Source of the DNA: Actinomadura syzygii
Lineage (GTDB): Bacteria > Actinomycetota > Actinomycetes > Streptosporangiales > Streptosporangiaceae
Direction: 5' to 3'
DNA length: 64,000 bases
Assembly: GCF_008085905.1 (NCBI RefSeq)
Contig: NZ_VSFF01000014.1
Coordinates: 310,001-374,000, forward strand
Every line of letters begins with the position of its first letter. Within the stretch, counting starts at the first letter, position 1. Positions 36,223-46,236 of this stretch are shown here, one piece after another. The notes beneath the pieces were generated by a model that was given only the letters and a program-made list of their open reading frames with translations, had not been told where the DNA came from and did not search any database. Made by a program: the position numbers and the translations under genes.

Positions 36223-37452
36223 ATGGACATCGCGTTGTTCGCGGCCCTGCGCGGGCCGTCCGGCCGGGCGGTCCTCGCGGAGGCCGCCGGGGCGGACGTG
36301 AGCGAGGGCGGCCTCCTCGCGACGGCGTCCCGGCTGCGCGGGCGGCACGACCCCTCGCTCGTGGCCGCCGCGCTGACACAGGTGCGGCTGCGTCAGCGCG
36401 CGCGAGTCAAGTTCGGCGCGGACGCCGACCGCATGTACTTCACCCAGACCGGATTGGAGCAGTCGACCCGCGCGAGCGTGGCTTCGCACCGTGCGCGACG
36501 GTTCGCTGACCGTCTTCCTGGGGCGCGTGTCCTGGAACTTGGGTGCGGCATAGGCGCGGACCTCATCGCACGGGCACGGGACGGTCTCCCCGGCGACGGT
36601 GTGGAAATCGACCCGCTGACGGCCGAGGTGGCAAGGGCGAACGTGTCCGCGCTGGAGTTGGACGGTCTCGCGTCCGTCCGCGTGGGCGACGCGACCAAGG
36701 AAGACCCGGACGGATACGACGCCGTCTTCGCCGACCCCGGACGACGCACCGCGCGAGGCAGGGTCTTCGACCCGCGTTCCTATGAGCCGCCCTTGGACGT
36801 CGTTCTGGAGAAGGCCGGACGGGTGAGGGCGGCCTGCGTGAAGGTCGCTCCGGGGATACCGCACGAGGGCGTCCCGGACGGCGCCGAAGCCGAATGGGTG
36901 TCGGTCGGGGGCGACGTCAAGGAGGCGGCCCTGTGGCTGGGCGAACTAGCCGGGGACGTGGGGCGCCGGGCCACGCTGCTCACGTCCGACGTCGATCCAC
37001 AGGTGTGGACGCTGACTCCGTCTGGACGGGACGTCCCCGACGTACGCGAATGGGGACGTTTTCTGTACGAGCCAGACGGAGCCGTCATTCGCGCCCATCT
37101 GGTGGGCGAGGTGGCCGAGTCGGTGGACGGCGGCCTCGCCGATCCGCACATCGCGTACATCACGTCCGACGCGCTGCGCCCCACGCCTTTCGCATCCGTG
37201 TACGAGATCGAGGACGTGCTGCCGTTCTCGGTCAAGCGGCTGCGCGCGGAACTGCGCCGCCGCGAGGTCGGCGTGCTCACGGTGAAGAAGCGCGGATCGG
37301 CGGTGGACGTCGACCGCCTCCGCCGCGACCTGGGCTTCGGCGGGCGGCGTCCCGGCCACGGCGCGGCCGAGCTGACGCTGGTGGTGACGCGGGTCGGGCG
37401 CGACCCGGTCGCGCTGCTGGCGCGCGCCGCGCGGGCTGGGCGGCCGGGCTGA
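36223..37452 (+). CDS. Class I SAM methyltransferase with THUMP-like domain
   Basis: A 409-residue protein. The SAM-binding motif is VLELGCGIGADLIARA (about residues 104-119), with acidic motif GVEIDPLTAEVARAN and motif IV-like AVFADPGRRTARGR. The C-terminal part, after about 300, contains the THUMP-like segment (KRLRAELRRREVGVLTVKKRGSAVD in parts). Such actinobacterial proteins are thought to modify RNA; the substrate is not known. The start is the ATG at 36223 (MDIALFAALRGP). It is divergent from groES. Confidence 0.88.
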   Translation: MDIALFAALRGPSGRAVLAEAAGADVSEGGLLATASRLRGRHDPSLVAAALTQVRLRQRARVKFGADADRMYFTQTGLEQSTRASVASHRARRFADRLPGARVLELGCGIGADLIARARDGLPGDGVEIDPLTAEVARANVSALELDGLASVRVGDATKEDPDGYDAVFADPGRRTARGRVFDPRSYEPPLDVVLEKAGRVRAACVKVAPGIPHEGVPDGAEAEWVSVGGDVKEAALWLGELAGDVGRRATLLTSDVDPQVWTLTPSGRDVPDVREWGRFLYEPDGAVIRAHLVGEVAESVDGGLADPHIAYITSDALRPTPFASVYEIEDVLPFSVKRLRAELRRREVGVLTVKKRGSAVDVDRLRRDLGFGGRRPGHGAAELTLVVTRVGRDPVALLARAARAGRPG

Positions 37453-38100
37453 GCGGACAAGCCGAGCGGCCGGGCTGACCCGCCCGGAGCGGCGCCCGGA
37501 CGCCGATCAAGTCCAAAGATCTCCCCGCGGCCGGAGCACGCCAAGCGGGGCCGGGCGACGCGCCATGCGCGGGCAAATCCTCGGCCTTTTCGGCATTGTG
37601 TTCGCCGGTGATTGCGGGCGGCGGGCAAGGCGTCCGCCGGGCCCGGGAATCGGCGCGCCCGGATCGGCCGGACCGGGAAACACCAAGGCAGGTTCAGCGG
37701 CGGGACTTCGGCGCCCCCGAATGCGCCGCCGAAAATGGCCGGGGACCGCCGCGCGGCGGCTCCGCCCGCCGACGCCGGTGGACCGCGCGTACCTCCGGAC
37801 GGCGCGCGAACGACCGACGTTGGATGAGATGTACGGACAGATCGCCGCCGCAGACCCGTCCCACCCCCACCCCATCCAGGGACATACCCCACGTAATCAC
37901 CACAATAGCCGCGAAGCGGGAATAAGCCTGATCCAACACCAAGACTCACCAACCGCCTCTGCTGGATAACAGGCGCATTCCACTGAACTCACAATGTTCT
38001 CTGCTAGCCGTTATCGGCGCCCTCCGCACGCACTACAGTGGCCTCTCCAGATTCATTGCCGTGCGTCAATTCGTCGCGCCGGCACACGAAGGAGCGTCGG
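37453..38100. other. 648-bp intergenic region before the coiled-coil gene
   Basis: It contains no convincing gene. GC-rich imperfect inverted repeats follow the methyltransferase stop. From about 37870 to 38060 the sequence is AT-richer and probably holds the promoter of the coiled-coil gene. No operator or RNA was recognised. Confidence 0.55.
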
Positions 38101-39750
38101 GTGGAAACGAATCACAACTTCCTGCAGACGGGGGGTCAACCGGTCTCGGATCGGATGCGGGAGTTGCTCGCCCGTGCGGCGCAGGACCACGTCTATGAAC
38201 AGCGCTCACAGGGCCAGGTCCTCGACGAGATCCGCCAGCGGCTCGAAGGCATGGAGTGGCTGCTGCGCGAGGTCCGGGAGCGGGAGCTGACCGGGCTGAC
38301 CGGGCAGCTCGACACCGTTCGCGGCCAGGTCGACACCGTCCGCGGGCAGGTGGACGAGATGGTCGGCAAACCCCCCGAGTGGGCGGAGGGGCTCGCCGAG
38401 CACATCGAGACGTTCGGCGAGCGGGTCAAGCCCGTCGCCGAGCTGCCCGCGCTGTGGGCCGACGTCGGCGTCGTCGCCGAGAACGTCGACGAGGGGCTGA
38501 CCCGGATCCAGGCCGTCCTCGACTCCGCGCAGGCGATCACGGACGCCACCCAGCAGGCGTCCCAGCGCATGGACGAGATGACGAAGCGGCTCGACAAGCT
38601 CCAGGGCAGCATGGAGGCCGCGTCCGTCCGCTTCAACCGGCTCGACAAGTCGCTCGCCGAGCTCGGCCACCGCTCCGAGCGGCTCGAACACTCCGTGAAC
38701 GGCGTCACGGCCCGGGTCGACCAGGCGCTCGGCGAGATGGCCGAGCGGATGGAGCAGGGCCTCGACGCGATCGGCGGGCGCGTCGAGGGCGTCGGCGGCC
38801 GCCTCGACGGCCTGGACGGGCGCCTCGAAGGCGTGTCCGGCAAGCTCGACGGCCTGGACGGCAGGTTCGAGGGCATCGACGGCCGGCTCGACGGCGTCAC
38901 CGAGCGGATCAACCGGCTCCCCGCCACCCTGGAGATCGCGGAGCTGCACCGGCTGCTCGGCGAGCTGGCGCGGCGGCCGGCGGCCGACTACGGCGACCGG
39001 TTCGACGCGCTGGAGAAGCACCTCGCCGAGGCCGTCGACCCGCTGATCGAGGAGCTGCGCGCCCGGCCGGACCGCGACGAGGTCAAGGCCACCATGTCGG
39101 AGATCGCCGAGTCCGCCTACAGCGACGTCGCGCGCCGCATGGACGAGTTCTCCCGCCGCTTCGAGGACGTGCACGACGACGTCCGCAAGCGGATCGAGGG
39201 CATCCACGAGCAGGTCTCGACGCGGATCGACGGCGCGCTGGAGGAGTTCACCGCGCAGGTCGACCTCGTGTCCCGCAGCGTCGAGTCGGTGCACGCCGAC
39301 GTCGCGAAGCAGGTCGAGTCGGTGCACCAGGAGGTGTCGCGGCAGGTCGGCGGCGTCCAGGACACGGTCGGCAAGCGGATCGGCGACATCCACGCCGACG
39401 TCACCCGGCAGGTCGGCGTCATCCACGAGGACGTCGCGAAGCAGGTCGGCGCCATGCAGGAGGACGTGGCCCGCCAGGTCGGCGGCGTCCAGGAGGACTT
39501 CGTGCGCCGCGTCGAGGGCATGCAGGACGACGCGGGCCGCCGCGCCGACGCCGCCCAGGCCGAGTTCGCCAAGCGGGTCTCGCACGTCGAGGACGAGGTC
39601 GGCCGCAAGGTCGACGGCGTCCACGACGACGTGTCGAAGCAGGTCAACGCGGTGCACGAGGACGTGTTGAAGCGCCTGTCCAACCTGGAGGAGACGATGC
39701 TCGCCCTCGCCGAGGCGCTGCTGCGGCCGCGCCGCGAGACCAAGGACTGA
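38101..39750 (+). CDS. Long coiled-coil protein with 7- and 11-residue repeats (apolipoprotein-like)
   Basis: A 549-residue soluble protein, almost entirely helical. Residues about 220-270 are heptad repeats on GRLDGLD. From about 340 to 540 it is a run of about 15 eleven-residue units of the form V-x-x-V-H-x-D-V-x-K-Q (VGVIHEDVAKQ, VGAMQEDVARQ, VDGVHDDVSKQ), a hendecad pattern of apolipoprotein A/E-like amphipathic helices. There is no signal peptide or transmembrane segment. The GTG at 38101 has AAGGAG eight bases upstream. It may act as a scaffold or at a membrane or polymer surface. Function not recognised. Confidence 0.85.
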   Translation: METNHNFLQTGGQPVSDRMRELLARAAQDHVYEQRSQGQVLDEIRQRLEGMEWLLREVRERELTGLTGQLDTVRGQVDTVRGQVDEMVGKPPEWAEGLAEHIETFGERVKPVAELPALWADVGVVAENVDEGLTRIQAVLDSAQAITDATQQASQRMDEMTKRLDKLQGSMEAASVRFNRLDKSLAELGHRSERLEHSVNGVTARVDQALGEMAERMEQGLDAIGGRVEGVGGRLDGLDGRLEGVSGKLDGLDGRFEGIDGRLDGVTERINRLPATLEIAELHRLLGELARRPAADYGDRFDALEKHLAEAVDPLIEELRARPDRDEVKATMSEIAESAYSDVARRMDEFSRRFEDVHDDVRKRIEGIHEQVSTRIDGALEEFTAQVDLVSRSVESVHADVAKQVESVHQEVSRQVGGVQDTVGKRIGDIHADVTRQVGVIHEDVAKQVGAMQEDVARQVGGVQEDFVRRVEGMQDDAGRRADAAQAEFAKRVSHVEDEVGRKVDGVHDDVSKQVNAVHEDVLKRLSNLEETMLALAEALLRPRRETKD

Positions 39751-39983
39751 CCGGCGGGAGCCCGCCGCGGCGATCGGGGCGGGGCCGCTCAGGCGGTCCC
39801 GCCCGGACGCGCGTGCACGGGCCCGCGGAATCCGCGCCGTCGATACTCACTGGAATCCGCGAAGTTTGTCCGGCAATCTGGTGAGACCACCGAAAGTACT
39901 CCGTCACGGCACCGCGATGACGTGCAATTTGTTACGTTCCGTCTTCGCAAAATCACTCCCAATACCCTTCGGAATCCGTTTTC

Positions 39984-40919
39984 ATGGATCAGGTGACGCA
40001 TACACCGGCTCCCTGCCTGCCGACCGGCGCTCCACCCGGACGCAGCACGCTGCGCTGGGTCGAGGAGTGTCTGGGGCGGGGCGCCGAGGTCCGCATGGTG
40101 CGGCCGCTCGCGGGCGGCGCCGCGCACGCCAACCACGCGCTGCTCGTGAAGAGCCGCTCCGGCGAGGCGCACCGGCTCGTGCTGCGCCGCTGGACGGCCC
40201 GCGAGCCCGCGCCCGCGCGCAAGCACGGCTCCGAGTTCTCCCCGGAACGCGAGATCGCCGCGCTGGCGCTGCTCGCCGGGTGCGAGATCCCCACCCCGGC
40301 CCTCGTCGCGGCCGACCCGGCGGGCGCCTACTGCGACGTCCCCGCGCTGCTGATCACCCGCCTCGGCGGGCACCCGCCCCGGCCGTCCCCGGACGACCTG
40401 CCCGAATACCTCATCCAGCTCGCCGCCGCGCTGCTCGCGGTGCACGCGCTGAACGGCGCGGCCACGATGCCGCCCTACGTCCCGCACAACCGGCTCGACG
40501 TCCGCGTCCCGCCGCGGCACGCGCTCCGCCCGCGGCTGTGGGAGCGCGCCTTCGAGATCGCGTCCCGGCCCGCGCCGGAGGCGCCCGCCCGGTTCATCCA
40601 CCGCGACTACCACGCCGACAACACGCTCTGGTCCTACGGCAAGCTGACCGGCGTCGTCGACTGGTCGGACGCCTCGTCCGGCCCGATCGCCGTCGACATC
40701 GCCCGGATGCGCCGCGGCCTCGCCCTGCGCTACGGCACGCCCGTCGCCGACCGGTTCCTCGCCGCGTTCGACCAGGTCTCCGGCGGCCACCCGCACGACC
40801 CGTACTGGGACGTCCGCAGCGTCCTCGACCTCCTCCCGGAGGACGGCGACCGCGTCATGGACGAGGCCCACGTCCCCCTCTACGAGGACTACCTCGCCAA
40901 CCTCCTCGCCCGCTCCTAG
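39984..40919 (+). CDS. APH-fold phosphotransferase
   Basis: A 311-residue protein of the aminoglycoside-phosphotransferase fold. It has an N-lobe with PLAGGAAHANHALLV and LRRW, a catalytic loop FIHRDYHADNTLW, and the metal motif VVDWSDASSGPIAVDIA. The substrate is unknown; many actinobacterial members phosphorylate small metabolites and are not resistance genes. It is not closely similar to the one at 9166. No strong ribosome site precedes the ATG. It ends in a four-base convergent overlap with the response regulator gene. Confidence 0.85.
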   Translation: MDQVTHTPAPCLPTGAPPGRSTLRWVEECLGRGAEVRMVRPLAGGAAHANHALLVKSRSGEAHRLVLRRWTAREPAPARKHGSEFSPEREIAALALLAGCEIPTPALVAADPAGAYCDVPALLITRLGGHPPRPSPDDLPEYLIQLAAALLAVHALNGAATMPPYVPHNRLDVRVPPRHALRPRLWERAFEIASRPAPEAPARFIHRDYHADNTLWSYGKLTGVVDWSDASSGPIAVDIARMRRGLALRYGTPVADRFLAAFDQVSGGHPHDPYWDVRSVLDLLPEDGDRVMDEAHVPLYEDYLANLLARS

Positions 40920-41587
40920 CGCTGGGCGCGCGCGAGGCCCGTCTGGTAGGCGATGACGACGAGCTGCGCCCGGTCGCGGGCGCCGAGCTTCATCTTGGCG
41001 CGCTGGACGTGGGTGCGCGCGGTCAGCGGGCTGATGAACAGCTCCGCGGCGATCTCCGCGTCGGACTTCCCGTCCGCGACGAGGAGCGTCACCTCGCGTT
41101 CGCGCGCGGTGAGGGCGGCGACCGCGTCCGGCGACCCGAGGCCCGCGCCGGGCTCCGGCGCGGCGAGGAACCGGCCGATCAGCGAGCGGGTCGCCGCGCC
41201 GGACAGCAGCGCGTCCCCGGCGGCGACCGTGCGGATCCCGGCGAGCAGGCCGTCCGCGGAGACGTCCTTGCCGAGGAACCCGCTGGCCCCGGCGCGCAGC
41301 GCGCGGGCGACGTGCTCGTCCGTCTGGAACGTGGTGAGGATCAGGACGCGGGTGGACGCGAGGTCCGGGTCGGCGCAGATCGCCTCGGTCGCGGCGAGGC
41401 CGTCCGAGCCCGGCATGCGGATGTCCATGACGACGACGTCGGGACGATGGTCGCGCACCAGCTCGACGGCCTGCCCGCCGTCCGCGGCCTCGCCGACGAC
41501 CGCCATGTCGTCGGACGAGTCGATCAGGATCCGGAAGGTCGCTCGCAGCAGGGTCTGATCGTCGGCGAGCAGCACGCGGATGGTCAT
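40916..41587 (-). CDS. LuxR/NarL-family response regulator
   Basis: A 223-residue regulator. The receiver domain has the acidic pair DD at 9-10, phospho-acceptor Asp55 in VVVMDIRMPG, and lysine in GFLGKDVS. The C-terminal LuxR helix-turn-helix is LTAREREVTLLVADGKSDAEIAAELFI (in parts). The start overlaps the stop of its histidine kinase (ATGA), so they are one operon. Its targets may include the MMPL gene upstream, which is inference. Confidence 0.94.
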   Translation of the reverse strand: MTIRVLLADDQTLLRATFRILIDSSDDMAVVGEAADGGQAVELVRDHRPDVVVMDIRMPGSDGLAATEAICADPDLASTRVLILTTFQTDEHVARALRAGASGFLGKDVSADGLLAGIRTVAAGDALLSGAATRSLIGRFLAAPEPGAGLGSPDAVAALTAREREVTLLVADGKSDAEIAAELFISPLTARTHVQRAKMKLGARDRAQLVVIAYQTGLARAQR

Positions 41588-42750
41588 CGGGTTCCCCAGG
41601 AGTGGATGGGCAGTTCGGCGGTGACGGCGAAGCCGCCCTCGGGACGGCGGCCCGCCCGGAGGCGTCCCCCGGCCGACTGGGCGCGCTCCCGCATTCCGAT
41701 CAGGCCGAACCCGCCGCCGGACGCCGCCGCGCCGGGCGCGGCTCCGCCGTCGTCGCTGACCGTGACGGTCAGCGTGTCGGCGTCGTAGCAGAGCCTCACC
41801 TCGGCGGTGTCCGCACCGGCGTGCTTGGCGACGTTGGTGAGCGCCTCCTGCACGATGCGGAACGCGGCGAGGTCGACGCCGGGTGAGAGCGGCCGCCGCT
41901 CCCCGTCGACCGTGACGGTGGCGCGGAGCCCGGCCGAGTCGAACGCGGAGACCATCTCGTCCAGCCGCCCGAGGCCGGGGGACGGCTCCAGCGACTCGGG
42001 ATCGCCCGACCGGCGCAGGAGGCCGACGGCCGCCTGGAGCTCGCGGAGCGCGGCGGCGGTGGTGCGGCTCAGCTCGCCGAGGATCTCCGCGGCCTGCTCC
42101 GGGTCGGCGCGGACGATGTGCGCTGCGGTGCCCGCCTGCGCGTTGGCGAGGGCCATGTGGTGGGCGACGACGTCGTGCAGCTCCCGCGCGATGCGGACGC
42201 GCTCCTCCGCGACCCGGTGCCTGGCCTCCTCCTCGCGGGTGCGCTCGGCGTGCTCGGCGCGGGCGTGGACGGCGTCCAGGTAGGCCCGCCTGCCCCGGAC
42301 GGCCGCGCCGGAGACGAGCGCCACGATGATCCAGAACGCGGGGGCGAACGTGGCGAGCTTCTGGGCCTGGTCGTCCTCGACGGCCCACTGCGCCGCGACG
42401 GCGAACACCACGATGGCGATCACGCCGTACACCCGCGCCACCCGCTCGGGAGCGCGGACGCCCAGCGCGCAGAACGCGACGACCAGCGGAAGCATGTACT
42501 TGTGGCTGATCGGATAGCCCGCGCCGCCGGTGACGACCGTGCAGAAGACGACGAACGACGCGACGGCGCCCGGATGGCGGTTGCGCCACACCAGGGAGAG
42601 GCAGGCGGCAGTCGCGGGGAGCGTCCCGGGCCACCAGCCCGTGGCGGTGTCGAGGTACTGCCCGATGGTGATCCCGTACACGACCAGCAGGAAACCCGCC
42701 TCGGCGACGCGGGGATGCTGGTCGGCGAACCGCCGCCAACTGGTGGTCAT
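41584..42750 (-). CDS. NarL-type sensor histidine kinase (HisKA_3)
   Basis: A 388-residue kinase. The first 150 residues hold five to six hydrophobic helices forming a membrane sensor. The phospho-acceptor histidine is in ARELHDVVAHHMALANAQAG and the ATPase N-box in FRIVQEALTNVAKHAG; the G-box is GGGFGLIGMRERA. The start at 42750 (MTTSWRRFADQH) has GGGAGA upstream. It is coupled to the response regulator by a four-base overlap. The stimulus is unknown. Confidence 0.93.
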   Translation of the reverse strand: MTTSWRRFADQHPRVAEAGFLLVVYGITIGQYLDTATGWWPGTLPATAACLSLVWRNRHPGAVASFVVFCTVVTGGAGYPISHKYMLPLVVAFCALGVRAPERVARVYGVIAIVVFAVAAQWAVEDDQAQKLATFAPAFWIIVALVSGAAVRGRRAYLDAVHARAEHAERTREEEARHRVAEERVRIARELHDVVAHHMALANAQAGTAAHIVRADPEQAAEILGELSRTTAAALRELQAAVGLLRRSGDPESLEPSPGLGRLDEMVSAFDSAGLRATVTVDGERRPLSPGVDLAAFRIVQEALTNVAKHAGADTAEVRLCYDADTLTVTVSDDGGAAPGAAASGGGFGLIGMRERAQSAGGRLRAGRRPEGGFAVTAELPIHSWGTR

Positions 42751-42795
42751 GAGGTCGTCTCCCGGATTCCTGTACTCCCAATGGTGGGGCACGGA

Positions 42796-42832
42796 GCGGT
42801 GGGGGCCGTCCACGGCGGACGGCCCCCACCGC
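42796..42832. terminator. Terminator between MMPL transporter and histidine kinase genes
   Basis: Sixteen-base perfect arms beginning GCGGTGGGGGCCGTCC, around a five-base loop. It lies 12 bases downstream of the MMPL stop and 46 bases before the kinase start, so the kinase probably has its own promoter. Confidence 0.85.
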
Positions 42833-42843
42833 GTCGTGTCAGG

Positions 42844-45030
42844 TCAGACGCGCGCCGTCCGCTTGGCGGGGACGGCCGTGCGCGGCGGCACCCGGTCGCG
42901 CAGCGACTCGCCCTCCACGTCGACGCGCGGCAGCAGCCGGTCGAGCCACCTCGGCAGCCACCAGGCCCGCTCGCCGAGCAGGGCGAGGACGGCGGGCACG
43001 ATCACCATCCGCACGACGACGGCGTCGAACAGGACGGCGGCGGCGAGGCCGAAGCCGACCATCTTGATCATCATCCCGGCGCCGGTCATGAACCCGCTGA
43101 ACACCGCCATCATGATCAGCGAGGCGGCCGCCACGACCCGGCCGCTGTGCCGGAACCCGGTGACCACGGCCCGGCCCGGCGCCTCCCCGTGGACGTGCGC
43201 CTCCCGCATCCGCGAGACCAGGAAGACCTGGTAGTCCATGGCCAGCCCGAAACTGATCCCGACCAGGAAGATCGGCAGGATGCTCATGATCGGTCCGGGC
43301 TGGTCGACGCCGAAGAACCCGGCCCCGTGGCCGTTCTGGAACACCGTGACGATCGCGCCGAACGCCGCGCCGATCGACAGCAGGTAGCCGAGCGCGGCCT
43401 TGAGCGGCACCAGCACCGAGCGGAACACCAGCAGCAGGAGCAGGAACGCCAGCCCCACGATCGTCGCGAGGTAGGGGAGCAGCGCCTTCTGCATCTTCGC
43501 GCCGACGTCGATGTTCAGCGCCGTGGTGCCGGTGACCTCGAAGGTCGCGCCGGCGGCGGACTCGATCGCGGGACGCTCGGCCCGGATGTCCCGGACGAGG
43601 TCCTTCGTCTCCTGGGCGGTGGGCGCCGTGGCGGGCGTCGCGGTCAGCACGGCGGTCGTCCCCGCCTTGTCGAACTGGGGCGGGGAGACCGAGACGACGC
43701 CCTCGGTCGCGGCGAGCTTCGCGCCGACCGCCGCGGCGGCGGCCTTCGGGTCGCGGGCGTCGGCCGCGTCCACGACGACGGTCAGCGGGCCGTTGAATCC
43801 GGGGCCGAAGCCCTTCGCGAGCGCGTCGTAGGCGCGCCGCTCGCTGGTGGACGTGGGTTTGGCCTCGTCCCCCGGCATGCCGAGCCGCATGTTCAGCGCC
43901 GGCGCCGCCAGGGCGCCCAGCGCGGCGACCGCGACGAGCAGCACCGGCACCGGCCGCCGCACGACGAACCGCGCCCAGCGCGCCCCGAGCCCCTCGCCTC
44001 GTCCGGCGGCACGCCCCTTGCGGGCACGGCGCGCGAGGACGGAGTTCGGCAGGAACCCGAGCAGCGCCGGGACGAGCGTCAACGCGACCAGCACGGCGAC
44101 GACGACCGCACCCGCCGCGCCCATCCCGATCCTGGTCAGCATCGGGACGCCGACCACCGACAGCCCGATCAGCGCGATGACGACGGTGAGCCCGGCGAAC
44201 ACCACGGCGGTCCCGGCGGTGCCCGCGGCGAGCCCGGCCGCCTCCCGGGGCTCGTGGCCCCTGCCGCGCTCCTCCCGGTAGCGGGACACCACGAACAGGG
44301 CGTAGTCGATGGCGACCGCCACCCCGAGCATCATGGCCAGCTCGCCCGTCGACGGGGACAGGTCGAACACGTTCTGCAGCGCGGTGATCGACATGAGGCT
44401 GACGAACACCCCGATGATCGCGGTGACCAGCGACAGCCCGGCGGCGGCCAGCGACCCGAAGGTGATCAGCAGGACCACGGCGGCGACGCCGATGCCGAGG
44501 ATCTCACCGACGCCGCCCGCCGGGTCGGCCTCCAGCGCCGACCCGCCGACCTCGACCGTGAGGCCCGTCCCCCGGGCCTGCTCGACGGCGGCGCGCAGCG
44601 CGTCCTTGCTCGCCTCGGTGAGGTCGTCGGTCGTCACCTTGTAGGCGACCGTCGCGAACGCCGTGGACCCGTCCTTGCTCACCGCCCCGTCCTCGAAGGG
44701 GCTCTCCACGCCGGCGACCTGCGGGCCCTTCGCCACCCGGGCCACCAGCGCGTCGACGGGCACGCGGTTCTCAGTGATCTTCTGCCCCGGCGGGGCGGTG
44801 AAGACGACCCGGGCGTCCGCCCCGTCCGCCGCCGCGCCCGGGAACTTCTCGTTGACGTGGTCGAACGCCCGCTGCGACTCGATCCCCGGCATGGAGAACG
44901 AGTCGGACGGGGCCTTGCCCGCGCTCTGCGCGCCGACGAACGCGGCGGCCAGGGCGGCGAGCCACAGCAGCACCACCCAGCGGCGCCATCTGAAGGCTCC
45001 GCGCCCAAGCCGGTACAAGAAAGTCGCCAT
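42844..45030 (-). CDS. MMPL-family RND transporter
   Basis: A 728-residue membrane protein with the MMPL/RND layout: one N-terminal helix, a large outer loop, a helical block, and a repeat of both. The paired functional motifs DYALFVVSRYREE (first half) and DYQVFLVSRMREA (second half) bear the proton-relay aspartates. Actinobacterial MMPL proteins export lipids or other hydrophobic compounds to the envelope. It lies before a two-component system on the same strand, but a 16-bp stem terminator separates them. Confidence 0.92.
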   Translation of the reverse strand: MATFLYRLGRGAFRWRRWVVLLWLAALAAAFVGAQSAGKAPSDSFSMPGIESQRAFDHVNEKFPGAAADGADARVVFTAPPGQKITENRVPVDALVARVAKGPQVAGVESPFEDGAVSKDGSTAFATVAYKVTTDDLTEASKDALRAAVEQARGTGLTVEVGGSALEADPAGGVGEILGIGVAAVVLLITFGSLAAAGLSLVTAIIGVFVSLMSITALQNVFDLSPSTGELAMMLGVAVAIDYALFVVSRYREERGRGHEPREAAGLAAGTAGTAVVFAGLTVVIALIGLSVVGVPMLTRIGMGAAGAVVVAVLVALTLVPALLGFLPNSVLARRARKGRAAGRGEGLGARWARFVVRRPVPVLLVAVAALGALAAPALNMRLGMPGDEAKPTSTSERRAYDALAKGFGPGFNGPLTVVVDAADARDPKAAAAAVGAKLAATEGVVSVSPPQFDKAGTTAVLTATPATAPTAQETKDLVRDIRAERPAIESAAGATFEVTGTTALNIDVGAKMQKALLPYLATIVGLAFLLLLLVFRSVLVPLKAALGYLLSIGAAFGAIVTVFQNGHGAGFFGVDQPGPIMSILPIFLVGISFGLAMDYQVFLVSRMREAHVHGEAPGRAVVTGFRHSGRVVAAASLIMMAVFSGFMTGAGMMIKMVGFGLAAAVLFDAVVVRMVIVPAVLALLGERAWWLPRWLDRLLPRVDVEGESLRDRVPPRTAVPAKRTARV

Positions 45031-45140
45031 GGAGGGTCTCCGTAACTGGTGTCGGGAACCACACCAGGCTTTCCGGAGACCCCCCGCCGCGTCGTCGTGC
45101 CCGTCAAGGCATTCGGACTACTGAATTCCCAGTACGAGGC

Positions 45141-46175
45141 TCAGAGGGTGATGGACTCGATGGGGAGGCTGGAATCCGCCGGAAGTTCGAGGTCGGACGG
45201 AGCCGCCCCGGTCGCGACCAGTTCGGCGCCGAGAGCGGCGACCATCGCGCCGTTGTCGGTGCACAGCTTCGGGCGCGGGACGCGCAGCCGCACGCCCGCC
45301 GCGTCGCAGCGCTCCTTGGCCAGCGCCCGCAGCCGCGAGTTCGCCGCCACCCCGCCGCCGATCAGCAGGTCGTGGACGCCGTTGTCCTTGCAGACCTTGA
45401 GCGCCTTGCGGGTGAGGACGTCCACCACGGCCTCCTGGAAGGACGCCGCCACGTCCGCGATCGGAACCGCCTCGCCCGCGCGTTCCTTGGCCTCCACCCA
45501 GCGGGCCACCGCCGTCTTCAGGCCGGAGAAGGAGAAGTCGTAGGTGCCGTCGTCGTACTTGCCGCGCGGGAACGGGATCGCGGCCGGGTCGCCGTCGCGG
45601 GCCGACCGGTCGATGATCGGCCCGCCCGGGAAGCCGAGCCCGAGGACGCGGGCGACCTTGTCGAACGCCTCGCCCGCCGCGTCGTCCACGGTCGAGCCGA
45701 GCGGCCGGACGTCGCCCGCCACGTCCGGGACGAGCAGCAGCGACGAGTGCCCGCCCGACACCAGCAGCGCCACGCACGGCTTCGGCAGCGGCCCGTGTTC
45801 CAGCTGGTCGACGCACACGTGCGCGGCCAGGTGGTTCACGCCGTAGAGCGGCTTGCCGAGCGACAGCGCGTACGCCTTCGCGGCGGCCACGCCCACCATC
45901 AGCGCGCCCGGCAGGCCCGGCCCGGCCGTCACCGCGAACGCGTCGACGTCGGTGAACGCCACCCCGGCGTCGGCGAGGGCCCGCTCGATCGTCGGCCCCA
46001 TCGCCTCCAGGTGCGCGCGGGACGCCACCTCCGGCACCACCCCGCCGAACCTCGCGTGCTCCTCCACGCTGGACGCGATCGCGTCCGCCAGCAGCGTGTG
46101 CCCGCGCACGATGCCGACACCGGTCTCGTCGCAGGACGTCTCGATGCCGAGCACGAGCGGCTCGTCCTGAATCAC
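45141..46175 (-). CDS. tsaD: TsaD, tRNA N6-threonylcarbamoyladenosine transferase
   Basis: A 344-residue protein of the Kae1/TsaD family. It begins LVLGIETSCDETGVGIV, carries the metal-binding histidines NHLAAHV, and GGHSSLLLV. With TsaB and TsaE it transfers threonylcarbamoyl to A37 of ANN-decoding tRNAs (t6A), in the cytosol. The GTG at 46175 follows GGAAGGTGGG. It is last of the tsaE-DUF3558-like-tsaB-rimI-tsaD run, all on the minus strand. Confidence 0.97.
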   Translation of the reverse strand: MIQDEPLVLGIETSCDETGVGIVRGHTLLADAIASSVEEHARFGGVVPEVASRAHLEAMGPTIERALADAGVAFTDVDAFAVTAGPGLPGALMVGVAAAKAYALSLGKPLYGVNHLAAHVCVDQLEHGPLPKPCVALLVSGGHSSLLLVPDVAGDVRPLGSTVDDAAGEAFDKVARVLGLGFPGGPIIDRSARDGDPAAIPFPRGKYDDGTYDFSFSGLKTAVARWVEAKERAGEAVPIADVAASFQEAVVDVLTRKALKVCKDNGVHDLLIGGGVAANSRLRALAKERCDAAGVRLRVPRPKLCTDNGAMVAALGAELVATGAAPSDLELPADSSLPIESITL

Positions 46176-46236
46176 GTGTTCCCACCTTCCAGCGGGAGGC
46201 GCGCGCGCTTCGCCGCGGTCACAGCGGTCGCGGCGG

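Noticed and set aside
38206..39657. Antisense open frame over the coiled-coil gene
   Set aside because: It is a translation of the repeat DNA in reverse; the + strand has a ribosome site and regular repeats.
39115..39720. Possible CRISPR-like array
   Set aside because: The repeated units are 33 bp, diverged and in frame; they encode 11-residue protein repeats without spacers.
42118..45045. 975-codon open frame on the + strand over the kinase and MMPL genes
   Set aside because: Low-complexity Arg/His/Asp composition; the opposite strand has conserved membrane and kinase motifs.
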